DNA from: CBDANZ01 sp965197865
GTDB taxonomy: Bacteria > Acidobacteriota > Vicinamibacteria > Vicinamibacterales > CAVVIG01
Direction of reading: 5' to 3'
Assembly (NCBI GenBank): GCA_965197865.1
Contig: CBDANZ010000005.1
Coordinates: forward strand, 558,001-622,000
DNA: 64,000 nucleotides
The notes under the pieces: model-generated
Database searches by the model: none
What the model was told of the DNA's origin: nothing
What the model saw: the letters and a program-made list of their open reading frames with translations, nothing else
Translations under genes and position numbers: made by a program
In this document: positions 24,185-32,789 of the stretch, piece after piece
How the letters are laid out: each line of letters opens with the position of its first letter
How positions within the stretch are numbered: position 1 is the first letter of the stretch

Positions 24185-24487
24185 CTACCAGCGCATCAGA
24201 TTCATCTCGTCGATGTTGACCGTTTCCTTGTTCCGATAAAAGGCCAGAATGATCCCGAGACCGACCGCCGCTTCGGCCGCGGCAACCGCGATGACAAACA
24301 CTGCGAACACCTGCCCAACGGCGTTCTGCAGCTCGTTGGAGAACGCCACCAGGTTGATGTTGACCGCGTTCAAAATCAGCTCGATCGACATGAAGATGAT
24401 GATGATGTTTCTGCGAACCAGCACGCCAATCACGCCGATAATGAAAAGCGTGGCCGACAAGAGCATGTAGTGCGTGGGCGTAATCAC
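24185..24487 (-). CDS. nuoK: NADH-quinone oxidoreductase subunit K
   Basis: 100 residues and three helices. FMSIELILNAVNINLVAFSN holds the conserved membrane Glu and AAAEAAVGLGIILAFYRNKE the second one. The start is GTG at 24487, overlapping the nuoJ TGA, so translation is coupled. Confidence 0.96.
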   Translation of the reverse strand: MITPTHYMLLSATLFIIGVIGVLVRRNIIIIFMSIELILNAVNINLVAFSNELQNAVGQVFAVFVIAVAAAEAAVGLGIILAFYRNKETVNIDEMNLMRW

Positions 24488-25002
24488 AATTCCCTTTTCG
24501 CCAACACGATCGCCCCGATCATCGCGACCAGGAGCAGTATCGAGGCGACCTCGAACGGAATCAAATAGCGGGTGTACAACAGCCAGCCTATCTGCTCGGT
24601 GTTGCCGGTCACCGGCATCGCTAGGGCCGCAGCGTCGGCCAGCGCCGGCGCCGGTCTGGTGTACCCGTACGCCGCAATCGCGCCGAGCTCGAGGAGCACG
24701 GCGGCCGCCAGCCCAAACCCCAGCTTCGTACGTCGGTTTGGATCCTGATGCGCTTCCGGCTGGCGCTTCAGGTTCACCAGCATGACGACAAACAGGTACA
24801 GCACGACAATGCCGCCCGCGTACACCAGCACCTGAATTACCGCGACAAACTGCGCGCCGAGCAGGACGTACAGCGCCGCGACGAACAGGAAATCGAGCAC
24901 CAGGAACAGCACGCTGTGCACGGTGTCCTTGGTGCTGATGACCAGCACGGCGAATCCGAGAATGAACGCCGCGAGCGTATAAAACGTGATGGCTTCGCCC
25001 AT
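24484..25002 (-). CDS. nuoJ: NADH-quinone oxidoreductase subunit J
   Basis: 172 residues from ATG 25002 (MGEAITFYTLAAFILGFAVL); a TTG at 25023 would add seven residues, and the choice is uncertain. It has five helices. VAVIQVLVYAGGIVVLYLFV includes the conserved YAGxxxVL motif of TM3 with its pi-bulge region. It lies 34 bp after nuoH from this start. nuoI, which normally sits between H and J, is absent. Confidence 0.94.
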   Translation of the reverse strand: MGEAITFYTLAAFILGFAVLVISTKDTVHSVLFLVLDFLFVAALYVLLGAQFVAVIQVLVYAGGIVVLYLFVVMLVNLKRQPEAHQDPNRRTKLGFGLAAAVLLELGAIAAYGYTRPAPALADAAALAMPVTGNTEQIGWLLYTRYLIPFEVASILLLVAMIGAIVLAKREL

Positions 25003-25036
25003 ATGCTCGATGCCATGGTCCAAGTGTGGACCCAGC

Positions 25037-26059
25037 CTACATCATCACCACTTTCACGATCCCGGTGACCACCAGATTCAGAATGGCCAGCGGGATCAAC
25101 ACCTTCCATCCGAGGCGCATCAACTGATCGTAGCGATATCGCGGCAGCGTCGCTCGCACCCAGATGAAGATGTAGAGGAACACGAACGACTTTACGAGGA
25201 ACCAGGTCCAGCTCGGGATCAGGTCGAGAATGCTCAGGGCCGCAACACTGGGAAACGGTCGCAGCCATCCGCCCAGAAACAGCGTCGTCGCCACCGAGGA
25301 GACGACGATCATGTTCGCGTATTCAGCCAGAAAGAAGAGCGCAAACCGCATCCCGCTGTACTCCGTGTGGAATCCCCCGGTCAGCTCCTGCTCCGCCTCC
25401 GGCAGATCGAACGGCGCGCGGTTGGTCTCGGCGAGGGCCCCGATGAAGAAGATGCCGAAGGCAAGCGGCTGGACGAACGCGAACCATACGTGGCCGCTCT
25501 CCTGTGCCCTGACGATGCTCACCATGCTCAGCGAGCCGGCCATCAGGACGACGCTGACGAGCGTCAGCGTGACGGCGACTTCATAGCTGATGAGCTGCGC
25601 CGACGCGCGGAGGCTGGAGAGGAGCGGGTACTTGCTGTTGGACGCGTAGCCCGCCAGGATGATGCCGTACACCCCGACCGAGGTCACCGACACAATGTAC
25701 AGCAGGCCGACGTTGATATCGGTGATGTATAGCGTTACCTGCCGGCCGAACAGGCTGACCTCGGGACCGAACGGAATGACGGCGTAGACGATGAGCGCAG
25801 GCACCATCGAAATAATCGGCGCCGCCGTGAACACCCACCGATCAGCCCGGACCGGCGTGATGTCTTCCTTGATCATCAGCTTCACGGCGTCCGCGATCGG
25901 CTGCAAGATGCCGTAGGGGCCGACGCGCATCGGCCCAAGCCTCGACTGCGTCCACGCGATGACCTTCCGCTCGAGCAGCACCATGTAGGTCACCGCCACG
26001 AGCGTCGCGTTGAGCACGATGGCGATCTTCAGCAGCGGGATGATGAAGCTATCGACCAT
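25037..26059 (-). CDS. nuoH: NADH-quinone oxidoreductase subunit H
   Basis: 340 residues, eight membrane helices, forms much of the quinone site. Conserved loops visible are LLERKVIAWTQSRLGPMRVG, IKEDITPVRADRWVF, the acidic ALAETNRAPFDLPEAEQELT with GFHTEYSGMRFA, and WVRATLPRYRYDQLMRLGWK. It is separated from nuoD by a repeat-filled 150-bp spacer in place of nuoE, F and G. Confidence 0.96.
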   Translation of the reverse strand: MVDSFIIPLLKIAIVLNATLVAVTYMVLLERKVIAWTQSRLGPMRVGPYGILQPIADAVKLMIKEDITPVRADRWVFTAAPIISMVPALIVYAVIPFGPEVSLFGRQVTLYITDINVGLLYIVSVTSVGVYGIILAGYASNSKYPLLSSLRASAQLISYEVAVTLTLVSVVLMAGSLSMVSIVRAQESGHVWFAFVQPLAFGIFFIGALAETNRAPFDLPEAEQELTGGFHTEYSGMRFALFFLAEYANMIVVSSVATTLFLGGWLRPFPSVAALSILDLIPSWTWFLVKSFVFLYIFIWVRATLPRYRYDQLMRLGWKVLIPLAILNLVVTGIVKVVMM

Positions 26060-26211
26060 GAAAGTCGCTGGTCCTTTGTCACTGGTCCTTCGTCCGTCCT
26101 AGACCTTCGGCGGTCTTGGTCCCTCGTCCTTGTTGCGCGTTTCAGTGGCGACACTCCAAGGGCCAGGCGCCTGGGATGAACCCGGAACGAAGGCCCAAGG
26201 CCCAAGGACTG
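26060..26211. repeat. Repeat-rich spacer between nuoD and nuoH
   Basis: 152 bp made largely of copies of GGTCCTTNGTC and its complement-like forms (CTGGTCCTTTGTC, CTGGTCCTTCGTC, TTGGTCCCTCGTCCTT, GGCCCAAGGCCCAAGGAC). No coding frame of note. It replaces the usual nuoEFG position and may be a dispersed intergenic repeat or the scar of gene loss or rearrangement. Confidence 0.6.
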
Positions 26212-27339
26212 TCACCGATCGACCTCGCCCAGCACAATGTCCGTCGAGCCGATGAGCGCGACAACGTCGGCGACGAAGTGGCCCCGGACGAGGCGTGGCA
26301 GCGCCTGCAGGTTGCAGAACGACGGAGGACGCACCCGGAACCGGTACGGATTGGTCGACTTTCCATCGCTTACGATGAAGAACCCCAGCTCGCCCTTCGG
26401 CGATTCGATGGCGTGGTAGGTTTCACCGGCCGGCGGCTTGATGAGGCGCGGTACCTTGCCCATGATCGGTCCCTCCGGCAGGCCTTCGACGGCCTGCCGG
26501 ATGATTCTGAGCGACTGGCGGAACTCCTCGATCCGCACCAGATACCGGTCGTAGGTGTCGCCGAGGGCCCCAATCGGAACTTCGAACTCCATCTCGTCGT
26601 AGGCGGCGTAGGGTTCGTCCTTGCGCACGTCGCGGGGGACGCCGGACCCGCGAAGCGCCGGCCCGCTGAAACCGATGGCAACCGCCTCGGGACCCGGGAT
26701 CACGCCGACGCCCTTGGTGCGTCCGAGCCAGATGCGGTTGTGCGTGAGCAGTTCTTCATACTCGACGATCTTCGAGCTCATGATCTTGCAAAACTCGAGA
26801 ACCTTCTTGTCCCACCCCGGTGGAAGGTCCAGTGGCAGACCCCCAATTCGCGTCGAGTTGTAAGTTAGGCGCGCGCCGCACAACTCCTCGAAGAGGTCCA
26901 GAATCAGCTCGCGCTCGCGGAAGGCGTAGAGAAACACCGTCATCGCGCCCATGTCCATCGCGTGCGTCCCCAGCCACAGGCAATGGCTGGCAATCCGCTG
27001 GAGCTCGCAGAGAATCGTGCGCACGTAGCGCGCGCGCCGCGGCACCTCGACCGACATGAGCTTCTCGACCGTCTCGCAGTAGCCCACGTTGCTGGTCGCC
27101 GCCGCAACGTAGTCGATGCGATCGGTCAGCAGGATGATCTGTGTCCAACTCCGGTTCTCACTCAGCTTCTCGATGCCGCGGTGCAGATACCCGATCACCA
27201 CGTCGGCGTCGACGACCTTCTCGCCGTCGAGCCGCAGTACTACCCGGAGCACGCCGTGCGTGCTCGGATGTTGCGGGCCCATGTTGATCACCAGCTCGTC
27301 GGTGTCGAACATCGCGCCGCGGACGGTTTGTGTCTCCAT
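26212..27339 (-). CDS. nuoD: NADH-quinone oxidoreductase subunit D
   Basis: 375 residues from ATG 27339; a TTG one codon upstream is less likely. This 49-kDa-type subunit shapes the quinone pocket together with NuoB. Motifs are NMGPQHPSTHGVLR with the quinone-binding His, GYLHRGIEKLSENRSW, and the C-terminal GSTDIVLGEVDR. The length matches separate NuoD, not a NuoCD fusion. Confidence 0.96.
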   Translation of the reverse strand: METQTVRGAMFDTDELVINMGPQHPSTHGVLRVVLRLDGEKVVDADVVIGYLHRGIEKLSENRSWTQIILLTDRIDYVAAATSNVGYCETVEKLMSVEVPRRARYVRTILCELQRIASHCLWLGTHAMDMGAMTVFLYAFRERELILDLFEELCGARLTYNSTRIGGLPLDLPPGWDKKVLEFCKIMSSKIVEYEELLTHNRIWLGRTKGVGVIPGPEAVAIGFSGPALRGSGVPRDVRKDEPYAAYDEMEFEVPIGALGDTYDRYLVRIEEFRQSLRIIRQAVEGLPEGPIMGKVPRLIKPPAGETYHAIESPKGELGFFIVSDGKSTNPYRFRVRPPSFCNLQALPRLVRGHFVADVVALIGSTDIVLGEVDR

Positions 27340-27357
27340 CAAGAATCTTGAAGGGTC

Positions 27358-27996
27358 CTACTCGATTTCCGCCTCGTCCCTCGCTTGGCGCAGCTTCAAC
27401 CAGTCGAGCGGGTTCTCCATCAACAGCTCCCCAGGCCCCTCGAGCGGGTAGTCCTTCCGCTGCGGATGGCCCTGCCAGTTTTCGGGCATCAGAATCCGCC
27501 GTCGATCCGGGTGACCGGTGAAGTTCACGCCGAACATGTCGAAGACTTCGCGCTCGAGCCAGTTCGCCGCGGGCCACACCGGGGTGACCGATGCAAGCGG
27601 CTCCGTCTCGGCGACCCTCGCTTTTACGCGCACGCGGTGGCGGTGCCGCGTCGAGTACAGGCAGTAGATGACGTCGAAGCGTTCCGCCCGTGCCGGCCAA
27701 TCGGTCGTCGTCACATCGGAGCAGACGTCGAACTTCGCGTCGGGCGCATCGCGCAGGTGCCGCGTCACGTCGAGGATCTTGGCCGCGGGCACGATGATCG
27801 TCCAGTCGCCCACCCAATAACTAATGTGCGTGACCGCCCCGGGTACGGCCGACTGCAATCCTGCAATGAATGCTGGTGGTGTCTTATCGGCGGGCGGCGG
27901 TGGATCGGGGGGGCCCGACGGAGGCACCGCTTTCGGGACGTGATCGGCCCCAGCCGCCGGCGGTGATTTTACGGGTGGAACGGCCGGATCAGCCAT
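27358..27996 (-). CDS. nuoC: NADH-quinone oxidoreductase subunit C
   Basis: 212 residues. A proline-rich N-terminal extension of about 40 residues precedes the 30-kDa domain with the signature WLEREVFDMFGVNFTGHPD. It continues RRRILMPENWQGHPQRKDYP. The gene begins one base after the nuoA stop, so the usual nuoB between A and C is missing. Confidence 0.95.
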   Translation of the reverse strand: MADPAVPPVKSPPAAGADHVPKAVPPSGPPDPPPPADKTPPAFIAGLQSAVPGAVTHISYWVGDWTIIVPAAKILDVTRHLRDAPDAKFDVCSDVTTTDWPARAERFDVIYCLYSTRHRHRVRVKARVAETEPLASVTPVWPAANWLEREVFDMFGVNFTGHPDRRRILMPENWQGHPQRKDYPLEGPGELLMENPLDWLKLRQARDEAEIE

Positions 27997-28353
27997 TTAT
28001 GCCCATTCCAATGCGCCTTTCCGCCAAGCGTAATAATAGCCGACAACCAAAATGAAGATGAAGATGAGCATCTCGATCAGCCCGAACAGCCCTAGCCGAT
28101 CGAAAATGACCGCCCACGGAAACATGAAGACTGTTTCGACGTCGAAGATGACAAACAGCATCGCCACCAGATAGTAGCGAATGCTGTAGCGATCGCGCGC
28201 GTCGGTGGCCGGCTCGATGCCGCACTCATACGGCTCGAGCTTCACCTTGCTGTACTTGCTCGGATGGATCAGGCTGGTGAACACGAGGGTAAACAGAGCG
28301 AATCCGGTCGCAACGACGATGAACATGGCGATCGGAATATAGGCTGAAAGCAT
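27997..28353 (-). CDS. nuoA: NADH-quinone oxidoreductase subunit A
   Basis: 118 residues with three membrane helices. KLEPYECGIEPATDARDRYS and the following FDVETVFMFPWAV are the hallmark loop and acidic second helix of NuoA. First gene of the leftward nuo operon; its promoter lies 60 bp upstream. Confidence 0.96.
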   Translation of the reverse strand: MLSAYIPIAMFIVVATGFALFTLVFTSLIHPSKYSKVKLEPYECGIEPATDARDRYSIRYYLVAMLFVIFDVETVFMFPWAVIFDRLGLFGLIEMLIFIFILVVGYYYAWRKGALEWA

Positions 28354-28410
28354 GGGGATGAGGCCGGACCGCGTGGAACCTGAGCACAGCCGCTACTCGG
28401 AGGCGGTTGA

Positions 28411-28439
28411 TTTATAACATGCGACCTGAGGGGTGTCAA
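28411..28439 (-). promoter_or_regulatory. Near-consensus sigma-70 promoter of the nuo operon
   Basis: On the minus strand TTGACA (28434-28439) and TATAAA (28411-28416) are separated by 17 bp. Transcription would begin near 28404 and give a leader of about 50 nt before nuoA. This is the best promoter match I found in the window. Confidence 0.75.
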
Positions 28440-28506
28440 GAAACCGGGCGCCCCACGTGTTTCCCGCAAATCACAGATTTCAAACTAGTTTTGCTGCCTG
28501 TGCGGC

Positions 28507-28536
28507 TTGACGCTCGCGAAAACCGAGACCTATACT
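28507..28536 (+). promoter_or_regulatory. Sigma-70-like promoter of the VWFA gene pair
   Basis: TTGACG (28507-28512), an 18-bp spacer, then TATACT (28531-28536), facing right. It is divergent from the nuo promoter. A tandem duplication repeats the TATACT at 28552-28557. Confidence 0.6.
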
Positions 28537-28565
28537 GAACCGATCGAGACCTATACTGAACCGAT
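28524..28565 (+). repeat. Perfect 21-bp tandem duplication covering a -10 box and running into a start codon
   Basis: 28524-28544 and 28545-28565 are identical, each holding GAGACCTATACTGAACCGAT. The second copy supplies the AT of the ATG at 28564. No Shine-Dalgarno sequence is visible before this start. Confidence 0.85.
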
Positions 28566-29517
28566 GAAGAAGCGACGTCTGGCGCAAACTGTCGCTCTCC
28601 TCTTGCTGGTAACGGCGAGCGGCTTCACGGGCGTGACAGCGCAAGCGCTCCAGCGTGCCGTTTGGGTAACCGTCCTCGACAAGAGCGGCGCCCCGGTTTC
28701 CGATCTCGCACCCACCGACATCATCATCCGCGAGGACAATGTCACGCGCGAGATTCTGCGCATCGCCCGGGCGACCGAGTCCATGCAGATTTCGATTCTG
28801 GTCGACAACAGCGAGGCCGCCAAGCCCTACATCAGCAGCTACCGCAAGGCGCTGCCGGCCTTCATCGATGCGCTCACGGCCGATGCCGAGCCGGGTTCAA
28901 GACACGAGATCACGGTCGTGGCCCTGGCTCAACGCCCGATCATCCTCGGCGATTACACCACCGATCGAGCTCAGGCGTTGAAAGCCACTGGGCGTCTGTT
29001 CTCGATATCAGACAGCGGAACGTATCTGCTCGATGGCATCACCGAGGTGAGCCAGGGCATCGTCAAGCGAGGCGCGTTGCGGCCCGTCATTGTGGCGATC
29101 ACGACGACCGAGGGCCCCGAGCTCAGCAATCGCAACTACCCGCAGGTGCTCGCCGCACTCGAGGTTTCCGGCGCGGCTCTGCACGTCGTCACCATCGGAC
29201 GGGCGTTCAACCAGTCGGTGAACACAGGGCGAAGAAACCTCCTCTCGGATCTCCCGGCTATCCCACGAGATCGGAACGTGGTGCTCGGTCGAGGGTCGCA
29301 AAGGAGCGGCGGAAGCTACGACACCCTCCTGACGGGTACCGCCTTGACCGGAAAGTTGAAGCGGCTCGCCGCCGAGCTCACCCATCAATATCGGGTCACC
29401 TATGCGCGTCCCAACACGCTCATTCCACCCGAGCGCGTCACCGTGGTTTCCGCGCGGCCAGATCTCACGGTTCGGGGGACTGCCGTGGACGATCGCCGCG
29501 AGCAGGGACGCCCATGA
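28564..29517 (+). CDS. Secreted VWFA-like protein with imperfect MIDAS
   Basis: 317 residues from ATG 28564. A signal peptide (KKRRLAQTVALLLLVTASGF) is followed by an Ig-like beta segment (RAVWVTVLDKSGAPVSDLAP). A von Willebrand A fold comes next, beginning MQISILVDNSEAAKPYISSY. The MIDAS motif DxSxS reads DNSEA, lacking the last Ser, so metal binding may be lost. It resembles the acidobacterial VWFA-related group. The stop overlaps the next gene's ATG; the two probably work as a pair in the periplasm. Function unknown. Confidence 0.8.
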   Translation: MKKRRLAQTVALLLLVTASGFTGVTAQALQRAVWVTVLDKSGAPVSDLAPTDIIIREDNVTREILRIARATESMQISILVDNSEAAKPYISSYRKALPAFIDALTADAEPGSRHEITVVALAQRPIILGDYTTDRAQALKATGRLFSISDSGTYLLDGITEVSQGIVKRGALRPVIVAITTTEGPELSNRNYPQVLAALEVSGAALHVVTIGRAFNQSVNTGRRNLLSDLPAIPRDRNVVLGRGSQRSGGSYDTLLTGTALTGKLKRLAAELTHQYRVTYARPNTLIPPERVTVVSARPDLTVRGTAVDDRREQGRP

Positions 29518-30506
29518 CCTCCCGAATTCGCCAACTGTTTTCGGCACTAGCGGCCCTCGCCCTGGTCGCCTCGGGAGAAGTCGCGGCCACGAGCGCGTCC
29601 CAGGACCCTGGGGCCTCTGGCGCGCCGCCACGGAGCCAGCAGCCGGAACGGCCTCAAGCGCTCTCATTCCGCGCCGGCGTCGACGTCGTCTCCCTCAACG
29701 TGACGGTCACCGACAGCTCGTCGCACTTCGTCACTGGCGTCGAGGCCGAGGAATTCGAGGTTTTCGAGGACGGCGTCAAGCAAGACATCACGTTTTTCAC
29801 CCGGGCCAACCTGCCAATCGCGCTGTCGCTGCTTATCGACACCAGCGCCAGCATGGAAGCTCGCCTTTCGACAGCGCAGGAAGCCGCCATCGGCTTCGCC
29901 CGCCGCCTCCGGCCTCAGGATCTCGCGGAGGTCGTCGACTTCGACAGCCGCGCGGTGATCCTTCAGACGTTTACGAACAGCGCTTCGGAGCTGGAACAGG
30001 CAATTCAAGAGACGTCGGCCGGCGGATCGACGTCGCTGTTCAACGCGATCTACGTCGCCTTGAAAGATCTCAAACGAGTCGTCACCAGCGGCGTGGAAGA
30101 GATTCGGCGCCAGGCGATTGTGGTGCTGTCGGACGGCGAAGATACGTCCAGCCTGGTGCCCTTCGAAGAAGTGCTCGACCTCGCCAAGCGGTCCAAGACG
30201 GCCATCTACGCGATTGGGCTCCGGTCGGGTAAGCGCTCGTCGAGCCGTGGCTTCAGGGAAGCCGACTTCGTGCTGCGGCAGTTGGCGCAGGAGACCGGGG
30301 GCCGCGCGTTTTTTCCGGACCGCGTGAGCGAGCTGCTTGCCATCTACTCGCAGATCTCCGACGAGCTTTCAAGCCAGTACACGATTGGGTACACCTCCAG
30401 CAACACCCGACGCGACGGCGCGTGGCGTCGCACCGTGGTGCGCATGGGACGGTCCAATCTGGCCGCGCGAACCAAGCAGGGGTATTACGCGCCGACGGCG
30501 CGTTAG
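29514..30506 (+). CDS. Secreted acidobacterial-type VWFA domain protein
   Basis: 330 residues with a signal peptide, then a pre-domain typical of the acidobacterial VWFA-related family (LNVTVTDSSSHFVTGVEAEE, FEVFEDGVKQDITFF). The A domain begins IALSLLIDTSASMEARL, an intact DxSxS MIDAS, with GGSTSLFNAIY and VVLSDGEDTSS later. It ends with a beta tail (SSQYTIGYTSSN...). Its ATG overlaps the preceding stop. This family is strongly associated with Acidobacteriota and supports the taxonomic guess. Confidence 0.88.
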   Translation: MTSRIRQLFSALAALALVASGEVAATSASQDPGASGAPPRSQQPERPQALSFRAGVDVVSLNVTVTDSSSHFVTGVEAEEFEVFEDGVKQDITFFTRANLPIALSLLIDTSASMEARLSTAQEAAIGFARRLRPQDLAEVVDFDSRAVILQTFTNSASELEQAIQETSAGGSTSLFNAIYVALKDLKRVVTSGVEEIRRQAIVVLSDGEDTSSLVPFEEVLDLAKRSKTAIYAIGLRSGKRSSSRGFREADFVLRQLAQETGGRAFFPDRVSELLAIYSQISDELSSQYTIGYTSSNTRRDGAWRRTVVRMGRSNLAARTKQGYYAPTAR

Positions 30507-30517
30507 GACCACTCGAG

Positions 30518-31342
30518 ATGGATTTCGCGCCGCTCGCTCTTTACGCCGTCGCCCTCGTCGCGTATCTGTGGCATTTCGCCCGGCGCCAGGCCAGCGTCGG
30601 ACGGACAGCGACGACGCTGCTGGTGTTCGCCGCGCTCGCGCACACCTTCGTCGTCGGCATGCAGACGATGGACGTCGGGCACATCCCGTTTGCGAGCGCC
30701 AGCGCCGCCACGTCGACCTTCGTGCTGCTGCTCGCACTGGCGTATTTGTACGTCGAGATGACGACCGATGAGCGTGCCATGGGCGTGTTCATCCTGCCGC
30801 TCCTCGTCGCGCTGCAGTCGATCCCCGCGTTCAAGCGGGGAATCGAGGAACGTGCGGCGGTGCTGCAGGGGCCGCTCTTCGGCCTGCACGTCTCGTCGTT
30901 GCTCTTCGCCTACGCGTGCTTCGCGCTGGCATGCGTGATTGGCATCACCTACGTGCTCCTGTTCAAGGAAATCAAGGCTAAGCACCTGGGCTTTTTCTAT
31001 GCGCGGCTCCCGTCGCTGCAGGTTCTCGATTCGATGAACCAGCGCGCCATCGTGGTCGGCTGGATCTTCCTGACGATCGGGATGGTCGTCGGCGCCGTCT
31101 GGGCCGGCCAGGCCCGCGCGACGGTACCCGGCGATCCGCGCGTCCAGGCTATGTCGCTCCAGGATCCGAAGATCTTCGTCGCGCTCGTCTCGTGGGCGGT
31201 GTACTCGTTCGAAGCCTTCGCGGCCCGGCCGATTGGCTGGGGTGGACGCCGCGTCGCGTATCTGTCGGTAGTCGGCTTTGCGATCGTGCTACTGAACTTC
31301 GTGCCGATCAGCTATTTCCTGACGACGAGCCACGACTTCTGA
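30518..31342 (+). CDS. CcsA/HemX-like cytochrome c assembly membrane protein
   Basis: 274 residues from ATG 30518, eight membrane helices, of the CcmC/CcsA/HemX superfamily. GPLFGLHVSSLLFAYACFAL is a likely heme-ligand helix region. WGGRRVAYLSVVGFAIVLLN and ISYFLTTSHDF close the protein. The tryptophan-rich WWD motif of true CcsA is not evident, so HemX is the nearer match. It sits 31 bp before hemA, as hemX does in many bacteria where it adjusts GluTR level. Confidence 0.85.
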   Translation: MDFAPLALYAVALVAYLWHFARRQASVGRTATTLLVFAALAHTFVVGMQTMDVGHIPFASASAATSTFVLLLALAYLYVEMTTDERAMGVFILPLLVALQSIPAFKRGIEERAAVLQGPLFGLHVSSLLFAYACFALACVIGITYVLLFKEIKAKHLGFFYARLPSLQVLDSMNQRAIVVGWIFLTIGMVVGAVWAGQARATVPGDPRVQAMSLQDPKIFVALVSWAVYSFEAFAARPIGWGGRRVAYLSVVGFAIVLLNFVPISYFLTTSHDF

Positions 31343-31373
31343 ACGGTGGGGTTCGAGGATTTAGGTCGCCGCA

Positions 31374-32783
31374 ATGCACCTGCTCCTGGTTGGAATCAGT
31401 CATCGGACCGCGCCGATCGAGTTGCGCGAGCGGCTCGATTTCCAGGCGCGAGGCTTGGATACGGGTCTGCGGGCGCTCGCCGCCCAGGGATCGACCAGGG
31501 AGATAGTCGTGCTGTCCACGTGCAACCGGGCGGAGCTGTACGCCACGTCCGACGACGCGGACCGGGCGCGCGGCGAGCTCGTGAACTTCCTCTGCAACTT
31601 CCCTGGTGTGGACCAGACCATCGTGCTGCCTCATATCTACGAGCTCGCCGACCTCGAGGCCTCGCGGCATCTGTTCCGGGTGGCGGCGGGTCTCGATTCG
31701 CTTATGGTGGGGGAACCGCAGATCCTGGGCCAGGTTAAAGAGGCGCACGCCGCGGCATCCGAGGCACGCGTCGTCGGACCTTTCCTCAACCGGCTGTTCC
31801 ATGCTTCGTTCGGGGTCGGGAAGCGTGTGCGCACCGAGACGGCGCTCGGCTCGGGCGCGGTGTCGGTGAGCTTCGCCGCGGTTGCCCTGGCGCGGAAGAT
31901 CTTCGGCGATCTGAAAGGCCGCAACGTGCTCGTCGTCGGTGCCGGCGAGATGGGCAAGCTGACGGCGCTGCACATGAAGTCGCACGGCGTGCACCAGGTC
32001 ACGATCGTCAGCCGCACGATGGCGCACGCCGCACGGGCGGCTGAAGCCATTGGGAGCGCCGCGGCCGCGCCATGGGACGAGTTGGACACGGTGCTCGGCG
32101 CGAGCGACATCGTCATCAGCGTGACGGGTGCGTCGGCGCCGATCTTCACCAAGGCGCACGTCGAGGCCGTGATGCGGCCGCGCCGCAATCGTCCGATCTT
32201 CATCATCGACATCGCCTTGCCTCGCGACGTCGAATCCGCGGCCGGCGAGATCGAGCAGGTGTTTCTGTACAACCTTGATGATCTCCAGGCTGTGGTGGCG
32301 GAAAACATGACACGGCGGTCCGGAGAGGTGGCGCGAGCGGAAGCCATCGTCACCGAAGAGGTCCAGAAGTTCGGCGGGTGGCTGCGCTCGCGCGGGGCGA
32401 TTCCCACGGTGGTCGCCCTGCGGCAGCGCTTCGAGGCCATCCGGCGCGCCGAGCTCGAGCGGCTCGAGTTCAAGCTGTCGGCGGTGGCGCCCGAGGCCCG
32501 GGCGCGCGTGGACGAAGTAACGCGTCTCATCGTCGAAAAGCTGCTGGTGACGCCCACCGAGCAGCTCAAGTCGGTGGGCGACCCCGATGCGGTCGGGACC
32601 TACGCCGAGGCCTTGACACGCCTCTTCGGTCTCAGCCCTTCTCCCCCAGACGAACAGTCCGACCGTGTTTCAGGTCCGGAGGGGCCCGAGCCGGCCGATC
32701 CCCGCGCATCGACAGGACGAGTTGAGCCTTTCTCGCGTCCCGAGCTCGTCGAAGCACGCCAGAAAAATCGCGCGGGGCATTGA
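31374..32783 (+). CDS. hemA: Glutamyl-tRNA reductase
   Basis: 469 residues. It reduces Glu-tRNA to glutamate-1-semialdehyde, the first committed step of C5 tetrapyrrole synthesis. GISHRTAPIELRE opens the protein. The nucleophile is Cys50 in VVLSTCNRAELY. LVVGAGEMGKLTALHMKSHG is the NADPH-binding motif, and IIDIALPRDVE is conserved. The C-terminal dimerisation domain is followed by about 45 extra hydrophilic residues. First catalytic gene of hemA-C-(cobA/hemD)-B-L. Confidence 0.96.
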   Translation: MHLLLVGISHRTAPIELRERLDFQARGLDTGLRALAAQGSTREIVVLSTCNRAELYATSDDADRARGELVNFLCNFPGVDQTIVLPHIYELADLEASRHLFRVAAGLDSLMVGEPQILGQVKEAHAAASEARVVGPFLNRLFHASFGVGKRVRTETALGSGAVSVSFAAVALARKIFGDLKGRNVLVVGAGEMGKLTALHMKSHGVHQVTIVSRTMAHAARAAEAIGSAAAAPWDELDTVLGASDIVISVTGASAPIFTKAHVEAVMRPRRNRPIFIIDIALPRDVESAAGEIEQVFLYNLDDLQAVVAENMTRRSGEVARAEAIVTEEVQKFGGWLRSRGAIPTVVALRQRFEAIRRAELERLEFKLSAVAPEARARVDEVTRLIVEKLLVTPTEQLKSVGDPDAVGTYAEALTRLFGLSPSPPDEQSDRVSGPEGPEPADPRASTGRVEPFSRPELVEARQKNRAGH

Positions 32784-32789
32784 ACCGCT

